Assembly (NCBI GenBank): GCA_007136055.1
Contig: SLHT01000051.1
Coordinates: forward strand, 1 to 6,436
DNA length: 6,436 bases
From: Syntrophomonadaceae bacterium
Lineage (GTDB): Bacteria > Bacillota > Dethiobacteria > DTU022
Direction of reading: 5' to 3'
Numbering within the stretch: the first letter of the stretch is position 1; every line of letters begins with the position of its first letter. The translations under genes and the position numbers were made by a program. Under the pieces are notes generated by a model. The model did not search any database. It saw only the letters and a program-made list of their open reading frames with translations, and had not been told where the DNA came from. Positions 1-5,534 of the stretch are shown here, piece after piece.

Positions 1-344
1 AGCCTGCCAAGCAGATTAATATTGCCGAACCCTATGACCCGTTCGGCTACAAGGCCCTGCATCACATGGAAGGGCTGCAGCTTTCACCGCGGGGCAAAAC
101 TGTTGAGCTCCTGCGCGACGGCCATTTTGCCAAAGACGGCAACCTGCCGATGTGCCCTTCAGGCGGGCTGCTCGGGGTAGGCAACCCTATTGCCGCCGCA
201 GGGACAATGAAAGTGTGCGAACTCTTCTGGCAGCTGCGCGGTGAAGCTGATGAGCGCCAGGTGCCGGGCAACCCGAAGCTTGGTGTAGCCCAGGCCTGGG
301 GCGATTTAATGCAGGTCAGCTCTGTTGTAGTAGCGGGGATTTAA
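1..344 (+). CDS. Thiolase-superfamily enzyme, C-terminal fragment
   Basis: The reading frame enters at base 3 and gives 113 residues before the TAA at 342-344; the start lies outside the window. The fragment has the C-terminal thiolase layout: an AEPYDPFGYKAL segment, then CPSGGLLGVGNP, AAAG and LRGEADERQVPG, then a final Val-rich strand. This matches the SCP2/acetyl-CoA acetyltransferase type of thiolase, which makes or cleaves 3-oxoacyl-CoA thioesters in the cytoplasm. The usual Gly-His-Pro motif that carries a catalytic histidine reads Gly-Asn-Pro here (Asn codon 183-185). The canonical C-terminal CxGGG cysteine is not visible. Thiolases of this branch often work in complex with DUF35 proteins, and two such genes follow directly. 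The substrate cannot be told. It could be a catabolic thiolase (compare the BbsA/BbsB type) or a condensing enzyme. Confidence 0.85.
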   Translation, partial: PAKQINIAEPYDPFGYKALHHMEGLQLSPRGKTVELLRDGHFAKDGNLPMCPSGGLLGVGNPIAAAGTMKVCELFWQLRGEADERQVPGNPKLGVAQAWGDLMQVSSVVVAGI

Positions 345-383
345 AAAATAATTAACCGCTTTAGTAAAGGAGGCTTTATAAAT

Positions 384-899
384 ATGCAGGAAAAAGTTAA
401 AGTTTCGGGTGGAACTGCTCTTACCGATCAGGATATCCGCTCGGGAAAAATATTTATCACCGAAGACAGCCTGGATTGCGCTTACGCCTGGGATACGGGT
501 GTTGCGATCAACCGTTACCTGGCAGAGTTAAAAAAGGGCAAGATTATAGCCACTGAGTGCCGCAAGTGCAGGCGGATAATGCTTCCACCGCGCATGTTCT
601 GCGAACTCTGTTATATACCCTGCGCTGAATGGCGCTACGTAAAGGATACAGGTGTTGTCAACACTTTTTCGATCTGCCATGTGCACTGGGATGCGAGCAG
701 GATTAAGGAAGGCGAAAAACCGCACCTGCCGGCGGTAATTGAAATTGACGGCGCCTCGCAGGACATGGGAATTATGCACCTTTTGGGGGAAGTCGAACCC
801 GATCAAATCAAAATCGGCATGAAAGTAAAAGCGGTCTGGAAGCCTGAGAAGGAACGCACCGGCTCAATTACTGACATCAAGTACTTTAAGCCAATTTAA
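384..899 (+). CDS. Zn-ribbon/OB-fold (DUF35) thiolase partner protein, first copy
   Basis: A 171-residue protein with the DUF35 plan. An N-terminal helical segment (about residues 40-57) leads into a rubredoxin-like zinc ribbon with Cys59-x2-Cys62 and Cys73-x2-Cys76. A beta-rich OB-fold follows (about 85-170), ending in the typical Ile-Lys-Tyr-Phe-Lys-Pro tail. In this family the protein is a non-catalytic subunit that bridges or channels acyl-CoA substrates to a thiolase or HMG-CoA synthase; that is family knowledge, not shown here. An AAAGGAGG ribosome binding site at 366-373 sits 10 bases before the ATG. The gene starts 39 bases after the thiolase stop, so the two are probably co-transcribed. 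A second DUF35 gene follows after 13 bases. Length is normal for the family. Confidence 0.9.
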   Translation: MQEKVKVSGGTALTDQDIRSGKIFITEDSLDCAYAWDTGVAINRYLAELKKGKIIATECRKCRRIMLPPRMFCELCYIPCAEWRYVKDTGVVNTFSICHVHWDASRIKEGEKPHLPAVIEIDGASQDMGIMHLLGEVEPDQIKIGMKVKAVWKPEKERTGSITDIKYFKPI

Positions 900-906
900 A
901 GGAGGG
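898..906 (+). promoter_or_regulatory. Ribosome binding site that favours the start at 913
   Basis: AAAGGAGGG directly abuts an ATG at 907 and lies about 7 bases from a second in-frame ATG at 913. The spacing is right only for the second ATG, so translation most likely starts at 913 and the longer 162-residue reading is less likely. Confidence 0.7.
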
Positions 907-912
907 ATGAAG

Positions 913-1395
913 ATGGCCATACTGGAAAGAAACACCAGGAATATCGATAACCGCTACTGGAACCCCGGCGCAGAATATTTCCCGGTAAAAAACAGGTATA
1001 CGGCAGGGGTTGCCGGGCAGCGATTTTTTGAAGAACTGAAGGAAAAGGGCAAGATTTTTGGCACAAAGTGCGAAACCTGCAATAAAACTTACATTCCCGC
1101 CCGGCTTTATTGTGAACGCTGCTTCGCCCGCCTGGAAGATAAAGACTGGGTTGACGTCGGCACTGAAGGTACGCTTTTTTCCTTTACCGTAGTCCATGAA
1201 ACTAAAAGCGGGGAAAAGAAAGAAAAGCCATCAATTATTGCTGCCATAAATATTTCAGGCAGCCTGCTCATTCATCGCCTGGGCGAATGCAGTGAGGAAG
1301 ACCTGCAGATTGGGAGCAGAGTCAAGGCAAAATTTAAGCCGCAGGCCAAGCGAAAAGGCGAAATTGAGGACATCCTCTTTTTTAAGCCTCTCTAA
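913..1395 (+). CDS. Zn-ribbon/OB-fold (DUF35) thiolase partner protein, second copy
   Basis: A 160-residue protein (162 if the ATG at 907 is used). From Met at 913, a Tyr/Phe-rich N-terminal arm and a helix (about 32-46) precede the zinc ribbon, Cys53-x2-Cys56 and Cys67-x2-Cys70. An OB-fold then runs to a Phe-Phe-Lys-Pro-Leu end. It has the same domain order and the same terminal motif as the preceding gene, but the sequences differ over most of their length, so this is an old duplication rather than a recent one. It is the last gene of the thiolase operon, followed by a hairpin. By family it should bind the thiolase or a related condensing enzyme as a small subunit. Two DUF35 proteins beside one visible thiolase suggests either a two-subunit adaptor or a further thiolase gene upstream of the window. 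Confidence 0.88.
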   Translation: MAILERNTRNIDNRYWNPGAEYFPVKNRYTAGVAGQRFFEELKEKGKIFGTKCETCNKTYIPARLYCERCFARLEDKDWVDVGTEGTLFSFTVVHETKSGEKKEKPSIIAAINISGSLLIHRLGECSEEDLQIGSRVKAKFKPQAKRKGEIEDILFFKPL

Positions 1396-1425
1396 CGATA
1401 AACAGGATATCGGCCCCTTACAAGG

Positions 1426-1461
1426 TAACGCCCCGTCAGCCGTTGTACCGGCGGGGCGTTA
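1426..1461. terminator. Hairpin between convergent genes, probable terminator without a T tract
   Basis: TAACGCCCC (1426-1434) pairs with GGGGCGTTA (1453-1461). GCCG (1439-1442) extends the stem by pairing with CGGC (1449-1452) after a 4-base bulge, closing on a TTGTAC loop. It lies 31 bases after the DUF35 stop and 50 bases from the stop of the convergent signal-peptidase gene. Neither strand has a run of T after the stem, so it is not a textbook intrinsic terminator, but position and strength fit a shared end-of-transcript structure. Confidence 0.55.
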
Positions 1462-1510
1462 AAATGATATTAAAGCTTTATATTATACCCGTCCCAATGG
1501 CAGGCATATC

Positions 1511-3550
1511 TTATTCTTCAGCAAAACGAGAGTGCTTTTTGTCTATTTCTCTTTTTTTGCCGTTATCTGCCTGGGTCAGGTATTTTATGATTTTGCCCAG
1601 CTCAAAGAGAATTATCAACACACCGGGAACGAATATCAACAGGATCAAGCCCTGCTGGGTTTGGACAAAGCTAAATATGTAACCTAAATAGGGCACCGAT
1701 CCTGTTACTTCACCGACAATATTCTCGGCCGGAACAGGGTTGGGATCGTTTACAGTGTTAGCATCGCCCCTGGTAATAAATTGAGTGCGTTCGTTAGTCT
1801 GCACTTCGACTATCCGGTGAGTAGTTAATGAATCAGAGTCTGCCTGGCTGCGGTAGGTTATGATGTCACCGACACCAAGCTGATCTGTTTCTGTCTCACG
1901 GACAAAAGCGAGGCTGCCTGTATCAAATTCAGGGCTCATACTGCCACTTAAAACAATATACATCTGGTAGCCGGCTACCTGCGGAACTCCTCCTGATATC
2001 CTGCTCTGGATCAGAAAAAAAGAAAGTGTAGCCATAAACAGCAGCAGAAGGACAAATAAGATGTTGCCAAAAAAGCTTAAAACCCTGGCAAAGCCGCTCC
2101 TGCCATTTTTAGCCTTTTGGGGGCGACCGTGTTTTTTCGGCTTATCGTCATAGTCATCGTCAAAGCGCCCTTCAAAGTGATCTTCGTAGTGATCGCTAAA
2201 CTCGTCCGGTTCCGTTTTGTCGTAGTTTTCATCTCGTTGAGTGCTTTTGCCAAAAAGAAATTCATCTGCTGATTCACCATGCAGTGAAGAATACTCTCTT
2301 ATATCCTTGCGTTTGAAAGGTTGTTCGGCAGGCCAAGGTTTTTCATCAAAGAGATTATCAAAGTTATTATCCTCTTCAGGCTGCAGGCTCGAATCTGCTT
2401 TCATTTGTTCTTGCGAAGCAGCTGGCGATATATCGCTATCAAATAATTCTGAAGCCGGTTTATCTGCCGCCGGCCCGGCATCTTCTGATTCGGGCTTTGA
2501 AAATTCCTCTCTGGAATGGCCCCACATATCATCTTCAGGAGGGCTTGTAATTATCTCTTCAAATGATTTAAAGCTGTCATTTCTGCTTGCGATATCCTGC
2601 TCTACGGGTTTAAAATCCTCATCTTCCCCGAATGAGCCGGGTGGACTTTCTTGTCCGACATTATTAGTTGGTTCGACTGAAGGAATATCATCAAATATGC
2701 CAGAGCCGGCAGTCTGTGGATGTGTTGTAATCTCTTCATCGTAAAAAGGCTCTTTAACCTCTTCAGACATGATGTCGTCAAAGTCATAGCTATCTAACTC
2801 TGGCGTTTCAAGTTCGCTTTTCAGATCCTGGTCTGAGGCAAATTCTTCTTCACTTAAATATTCTTTCAAATCATCTTCAAAAGCAGGCTCTTCTTCGGCT
2901 TCAGGTTTTGATTCCGGGGTCTCTTCTTCAAACCATAATTCTGAATGATCATTTTCATATGGGCTTTTGATTGTTTCGTCTTCAAAAACTTCCTCTTGAT
3001 CATCTAGCTGCAATGAGTCACTTTCATCGCTTATGTCGTCCATTTCAGCTTCTGCAAATAATTCTTGATCCAAATCGGGCTCTGATTCACTTGCATGGGG
3101 ACCAGTTTCATGAAGATCAGGTAATCGGTCGCTGCTGTCTTCTGCTTTAGGCCTATCCGGTTCAGCTAAATTGCGGCCTTCTTTTTTCCTTTTTGCGGCG
3201 ATCTGTACGCGGGTCAGCAAATCTTCTTTCCTCATAGGCTTGACAATGTAATCATCTATACCGCCATCTTCTATAACCTTGTACAATTTTTCATGGTTGT
3301 CAGGGTCAAGTAAAGCTAAAATATGAGATTCTCTGCTCTTCGTGCGTAAATTTACAAAATACTTTTCCTGTTCGCGCTGGACCATTGCATAGTCTACAAT
3401 AATAACGTCGGGGTTAAGCTTTTCAGCAGTTCTTAGCAGAGTAGCAGCAGAAAGACAGTTTATTATATCGGTATCTTCAGGTGACTGACCGAACATTTCC
3501 CGTATTTCCGCCGAAGACAATAAATCATTACCAACTAACAGCAAATACAT
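1511..3550 (-). CDS. Receiver domain fused to SipW-type (S26B) signal peptidase
   Basis: 679 residues. Residues 1-123 form a CheY-like receiver fold with Asp53 at the phosphoacceptor position and the conserved Lys104-Pro105. The acidic pair after strand 1 is replaced by Gly7-Asn8 and the usual Ser/Thr by Leu81. Residues 125-470 are a Glu/Asp/Ser/Pro-rich linker. A basic patch (471-490) precedes a membrane helix at about 491-514. The catalytic domain follows with Ser537 in SGSMSP, His578 in TTHRI, and Asp596 and Asp602 around a GDAN motif; a second helix spans about 634-651. Ser-His rather than Ser-Lys chemistry marks the S26B (SipW/archaeal/ER) group, which removes signal peptides outside the membrane. 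The receiver and linker should be cytoplasmic. A G-rich ribosome binding site at 3556-3563 lies 5 bases before the ATG. The peptidase call is firm; what the receiver senses is unknown. Confidence 0.9.
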   Translation of the reverse strand: MYLLLVGNDLLSSAEIREMFGQSPEDTDIINCLSAATLLRTAEKLNPDVIIVDYAMVQREQEKYFVNLRTKSRESHILALLDPDNHEKLYKVIEDGGIDDYIVKPMRKEDLLTRVQIAAKRKKEGRNLAEPDRPKAEDSSDRLPDLHETGPHASESEPDLDQELFAEAEMDDISDESDSLQLDDQEEVFEDETIKSPYENDHSELWFEEETPESKPEAEEEPAFEDDLKEYLSEEEFASDQDLKSELETPELDSYDFDDIMSEEVKEPFYDEEITTHPQTAGSGIFDDIPSVEPTNNVGQESPPGSFGEDEDFKPVEQDIASRNDSFKSFEEIITSPPEDDMWGHSREEFSKPESEDAGPAADKPASELFDSDISPAASQEQMKADSSLQPEEDNNFDNLFDEKPWPAEQPFKRKDIREYSSLHGESADEFLFGKSTQRDENYDKTEPDEFSDHYEDHFEGRFDDDYDDKPKKHGRPQKAKNGRSGFARVLSFFGNILFVLLLLFMATLSFFLIQSRISGGVPQVAGYQMYIVLSGSMSPEFDTGSLAFVRETETDQLGVGDIITYRSQADSDSLTTHRIVEVQTNERTQFITRGDANTVNDPNPVPAENIVGEVTGSVPYLGYIFSFVQTQQGLILLIFVPGVLIILFELGKIIKYLTQADNGKKREIDKKHSRFAEE

Positions 3551-3584
3551 AGCTACCCCCCTTATCGGTATAGCAGTTATGGCT

Positions 3585-3593
3585 ATTATAACA
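3585..3593 (-). promoter_or_regulatory. Extended -10 promoter for the receiver-signal peptidase gene
   Basis: On the - strand TGTTATAAT (3593-3585) is a perfect extended -10 element placed 35 bases before the ATG. The -35 region (around 3608-3613, AGAATT) is poor, as is common for extended -10 promoters. The predicted leader is short and has no room for an aptamer. Confidence 0.55.
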
Positions 3594-3666
3594 GATATTA
3601 TTCATAAAATTCTACCCGTATTTCCAATATTTACGATTATTTCAATCTCCCGCTAAAACTGTATTC

Positions 3667-3721
3667 AAAATAAAGGGCGGAAAAACCTCCGGCAAGTTGG
3701 CTGCAAAGAGGTTTTTCCGCC
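3667..3721 (-). terminator. Intrinsic terminator of the transglutaminase-like gene
   Basis: A perfect 14-bp stem, GGCGGAAAAACCTC (3676-3689) with its complement at 3708-3721, encloses an 18-base loop. On the - strand it is followed by CTTTATTTTG. It starts 47 bases after the stop codon of the gene at 3769-4959. The stretch 3551-3768 holds this terminator and the next promoter and no gene. Confidence 0.85.
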
Positions 3722-3768
3722 TATAATTTGGATTTCTGGCTAATGGATTATGTAAAGGCCAGGGTTAT

Positions 3769-4959
3769 TTACTGAATGTAGTTCTTCCAGTTGACACTTA
3801 AGCTGCCACCAAAATGCTTTACAGTTATAGACTGCTCATTGTAGCCTTCTATAATGTGCGAAGCATGCGGTATTTCACCAAAATACTGGAAAGTCAGGTC
3901 TACCGGAACCCAGCCAAGACCATCGACATAAAATTCTGCCCAGCTGTGACGGTATCCCTGCAGTGAACCAGAGGTCATTGCCCCGCGCTGAGAATTCGCA
4001 AAACCGATCACCTCACGTGCGTTGATGCCAATATCCTGCGCCTCGCTGATAAAGCCCCTGGCCAAAGTGCGGCAATTACCGCTACCCGCAAATTGTTCAT
4101 AGATTTCGCGGGCGCGTTCTATTGTTTCGTTAGTTGAATTAACGGAAACCGGGCGCACACTTATGTTAAATATTGCATTAACTGTTTTGGCTTCACCGGA
4201 AGCTATATCTCCAAGGTTAAAGGTTTTAGCCCGCCCGGAAGTGGATACAGCACTATAGTTAACTGATTTTAAGGATGTTACCTGGTAGGGAGAGCTGCTT
4301 TCAGGCAGGGGCACGGATACTTTAACTTTGCGCGAGGGGTCTGCCCCGTTGTTGGTAACCTTTACCTCAACCCTGAAAGTATAGTTTTCCGCAGAACCCC
4401 AGTTATAAGTGGCAGGAGAGTAAGTTACTGGTTCGGCTGCAGGGACAGGCGCTGCCTGGTTTTCTTCTGCCTCTTTTTCAGCATTTGTATCAACATTTAC
4501 ATTTACTGATGGCTCAGCATTCTCTGCTGTAATAGTTTTATTAATTTGGTCAATGCTGTTTTCTTCAAGGCTGCTGTTTATACTTGCAGCTTCTTTCTTG
4601 TGGCCGGCTGATTGACTTTTGATTTCTTCGATCCTGGTGTTTTCTTCAACAGGTTCGACGGCGGTATTTTTTTGCTCGCCTGATGAAGCAGAATTATCAT
4701 TTTCCGGCACAATAGCCACTTTTGGATCAGGAGCAGCTTTATGCTGAGTTTCTTCAATAACGGAAGGGTTTTCATCCAACTCATCTTCTAATTCCTGATC
4801 GGTTAAAGCCTTGTTTTCAAAAGCAGCCATAACACTGCTACCGGTGTAGATGGTCTGATTGTTATCTGACAGAAGGTATTCAGCAGAGCCAAACATTATC
4901 AGGCCTGCTATCAAGCAGATGCATATGCTCTTAGCCCACTCGCCATTATTTTTGATCAA
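3769..4959 (-). CDS. Exported transglutaminase-like cysteine enzyme, c-di-GMP riboswitch-controlled
   Basis: 396 residues. A hydrophobic signal or anchor segment covers about 11-24. It is followed by a Glu/Asn/Ala-rich low-complexity stalk (about 45-178), a beta-sandwich domain (about 190-270, with VTNNGAD) and a transglutaminase-like core to the end. Catalytic-type residues are Cys296 (GNCRTLA), His338 (RHSWAEF) and Asp354 (WVPVDLTF). The fold is shared by true transglutaminases, peptidases and hydrolases, so the reaction is open; a surface protease or cross-linking role fits export. The start is TTG: GAAGGAGGG lies 5 bases upstream and no ATG gives a better fit. The leader holds two c-di-GMP aptamers and a hairpin covering the ribosome binding site. 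The adjacent upstream gene is a close paralogue, roughly two-thirds identical by eye over the last 210 residues without gaps. No LPXTG sorting motif is seen. Confidence 0.88.
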   Translation of the reverse strand: MIKNNGEWAKSICICLIAGLIMFGSAEYLLSDNNQTIYTGSSVMAAFENKALTDQELEDELDENPSVIEETQHKAAPDPKVAIVPENDNSASSGEQKNTAVEPVEENTRIEEIKSQSAGHKKEAASINSSLEENSIDQINKTITAENAEPSVNVNVDTNAEKEAEENQAAPVPAAEPVTYSPATYNWGSAENYTFRVEVKVTNNGADPSRKVKVSVPLPESSSPYQVTSLKSVNYSAVSTSGRAKTFNLGDIASGEAKTVNAIFNISVRPVSVNSTNETIERAREIYEQFAGSGNCRTLARGFISEAQDIGINAREVIGFANSQRGAMTSGSLQGYRHSWAEFYVDGLGWVPVDLTFQYFGEIPHASHIIEGYNEQSITVKHFGGSLSVNWKNYIQ

Positions 4960-4980
4960 AAAGTCCCTCCTTCAGAGGGA
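4958..4980 (-). promoter_or_regulatory. Hairpin burying the ribosome binding site
   Basis: TCCCTC (4980-4975), a TGAAG loop and GAGGGA (4969-4964) form a perfect 6-bp stem that contains most of the ribosome binding site GAAGGAGGG (4973-4965). Five T residues follow (4962-4958), running into the TTG start. It is best read as a translation-blocking expression platform for the riboswitch just upstream. With its short stem and T run it could instead act as a weak terminator. Confidence 0.6.
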
Positions 4981-5100
4981 CCGACAAATTTGAAACTAGA
5001 ATACCCGTTTCGGTAGCCAGGCTGCCATAGCTCTTAAACGAGAGCTTTAGACCCCTTAGCTTTGCGTCCCTCCCTTTCGGGTGGTTTGCCTTTGTCGGTC
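4979..5100 (-). repeat. Long-range 10-bp inverted repeat around the second aptamer
   Basis: GACCGACAAA (5100-5091) at the 5' edge of the second aptamer is perfectly complementary to TTTGTCGGTC (4988-4979) just before the ribosome-binding-site hairpin. The 5' arm overlaps the aptamer's conserved A residues (5093-5091) and its short closing helix. The 3' arm overlaps the first two bases of the hairpin. This is what an alternative-pairing switch would look like. Confidence 0.6.
5003..5100 (-). promoter_or_regulatory. Cyclic-di-GMP class I (GEMM-I) riboswitch, second in the leader
   Basis: On the - strand all hallmark blocks of the GEMM-I aptamer appear in order. GGCAAACC (5090-5083) is followed by a stem capped with a GAAA tetraloop, then GGGACGCAAAGC (5070-5059) and GGTCTAAAG (5053-5045). 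A hairpin AGCTCT/AGAGCT then leads into TATGGCAGCC and CTACCG ending at 5011. CTAAAG and TATGG resemble the 11-nt tetraloop receptor that docks the GAAA loop. The base matching Vc2 G20 is G (5090) and the intercalating A47 match is A (5063), which predicts c-di-GMP rather than cGAMP binding. CCG (5098-5096) with CGG (5007-5005) can close the aptamer. It lies about 45 bases before the TTG start. Confidence 0.93.
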
Positions 5101-5188
5101 GAGTTTTTCGGATTCTTTAGTTTAAAAGGCGGCAATAACCATGCTGCCAACTTAATTGCCTTATCCACTTGTCCTGTTTAAAAAAATT
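5101..5188 (-). other. Spacer between the two aptamers, with T7 run and weak hairpin
   Basis: This 88-base segment opens on the - strand with a run of seven T residues (5186-5180) immediately after the closing helix of the first aptamer. It also holds a weak terminator-like hairpin, GGCAAT (5160-5155) with ATTGCC (5136-5131), followed by GCCTTTT. These are candidate transcription-termination elements for the first riboswitch. No gene is seen apart from a six-codon ATG frame (5142-5122) with no ribosome binding site. Confidence 0.4.
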
Positions 5189-5286
5189 CCTGTTTCGGTT
5201 GCCAGGCTGTCATGGCTCTCTTAAGAGCTTTAGACCCTTTAGCTTTGCGCCCCTTTCTTTCGGAAGGTTTGCCTTTTCGATCAGGT
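5189..5286 (-). promoter_or_regulatory. Cyclic-di-GMP class I (GEMM-I) riboswitch, first in the leader
   Basis: It has the same order of blocks as its neighbour: AAAGGCAAACC (5276-5266), a GAAA-capped stem, GGGGCGCAAAGC (5253-5242), GGGTCTAAAG (5237-5228), a peripheral hairpin, CATGACAGCC and AACCG ending at 5196. The ligand-contact positions matching Vc2 G20 and A47 are G (5273) and A (5246). CCTG (5286-5283) with CAGG (5192-5189), plus TCG with CGA, can form the closing helix. That helix is followed almost directly by seven T residues. Strong similarity between the two aptamers suggests local duplication. Confidence 0.93.
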
Positions 5287-5309
5287 TAATAAGCTTAATT
5301 ATTATACTA

Positions 5310-5338
5310 ATGTTAGCGCAACGGCTAACCTTTGTCAA
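5310..5338 (-). promoter_or_regulatory. Sigma-A-type promoter for the riboswitch leader
   Basis: TTGACA (5338-5333) is a perfect -35 and TAACAT (5315-5310) follows at exactly 17 bases as a fair -10. A perfect TATAAT lies at 5306-5301 but is 26 bases from TTGACA, so it would need another -35. Either choice puts the transcript start just before the first aptamer, giving a leader of roughly 330-345 bases. Confidence 0.6.
5312..5329. repeat. Inverted repeat inside the promoter, candidate operator
   Basis: GTTAGC (5329-5324 on the - strand) and GCTAAC (5317-5312) are perfect complements around a 6-base centre. The repeat fills the -35/-10 spacer and overlaps the proposed -10. It could bind a dimeric regulator, but the regulator is unknown. 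Confidence 0.4.
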
Positions 5339-5390
5339 ATAATTTCAGATATCGGGAAAATGGGCGCCTTTGTTTATTATCGCTAAAGGT

Positions 5391-5429
5391 AAGAGCAGTC
5401 AGGCTTCAGGCAGCGCCATTAATGCTCTT
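5391..5429. repeat. Short inverted repeat in the intergenic region
   Basis: AAGAGCA (5391-5397) is perfectly complementary to TGCTCTT (5423-5429) across a 25-base interval. No T tract follows on either strand and no role is evident. The whole non-coding stretch 5339-5534 contains only this and the stronger hairpin at 5437-5485. Confidence 0.3.
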
Positions 5430-5436
5430 AGTAATA

Positions 5437-5485
5437 CGAATAATAGTAGGGAGCGGCTTTTAAACCAGCTCCCTACTATTATTCG
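5437..5485 (-). terminator. Perfect 18-bp hairpin after the upstream transglutaminase-like gene
   Basis: CGAATAATAGTAGGGAGC (5437-5454) and its exact complement (5468-5485) enclose 13 bases, within which GG and CC can extend the stem. It begins 49 bases downstream of the stop of the gene at 5535 and lies before the next promoter, so a terminator role is likely. There is no T run after the stem on the - strand (TATTACTAAG); the + strand has only TTTT. It could also be an mRNA-end stabiliser. Confidence 0.5.
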
Positions 5486-5534
5486 ACTTTTGCAGGTTAA
5501 TATGCCAGCAGTCTGACAGCTGTAATTTAAGCAT

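Noticed and set aside
62..271. Open frame on the - strand opposite the thiolase fragment
   Set aside because: It lies wholly antisense to a clear thiolase coding frame and has no recognisable product.
1443..1682. 79-codon open frame on the + strand
   Set aside because: It starts inside the intergenic hairpin and runs antisense to the signal peptidase C-terminus, so it is a shadow.
2241..2744. 167-codon open frame on the + strand
   Set aside because: It is the antisense shadow of the acidic linker; Ser/Gly-rich composition mirrors Glu/Asp/Ser codons, and there is no ribosome binding site or family resemblance.
4801..4840. MAAFENKA stretch as a SipW/TasA-like cleavage region making this protein a substrate of the adjacent signal peptidase
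   Set aside because: It lies well after the hydrophobic segment instead of at its end, so the resemblance to TasA-type signal peptides is superficial.
3769..4959. Sortase-anchored wall protein
   Set aside because: No LPXTG-like motif, hydrophobic tail or basic C-terminus is present; the catalytic domain runs to the end.
5003..5286. cGAMP-selective variant of the GEMM-I riboswitch
   Set aside because: Both aptamers have G at the position matching Vc2 G20, while the cGAMP-preferring variants carry A there.
5301..5338. TTGACA and TATAAT as one promoter
   Set aside because: The spacer would be 26 bases, far from 17. TTGACA with TAACAT at 17 bases fits better.
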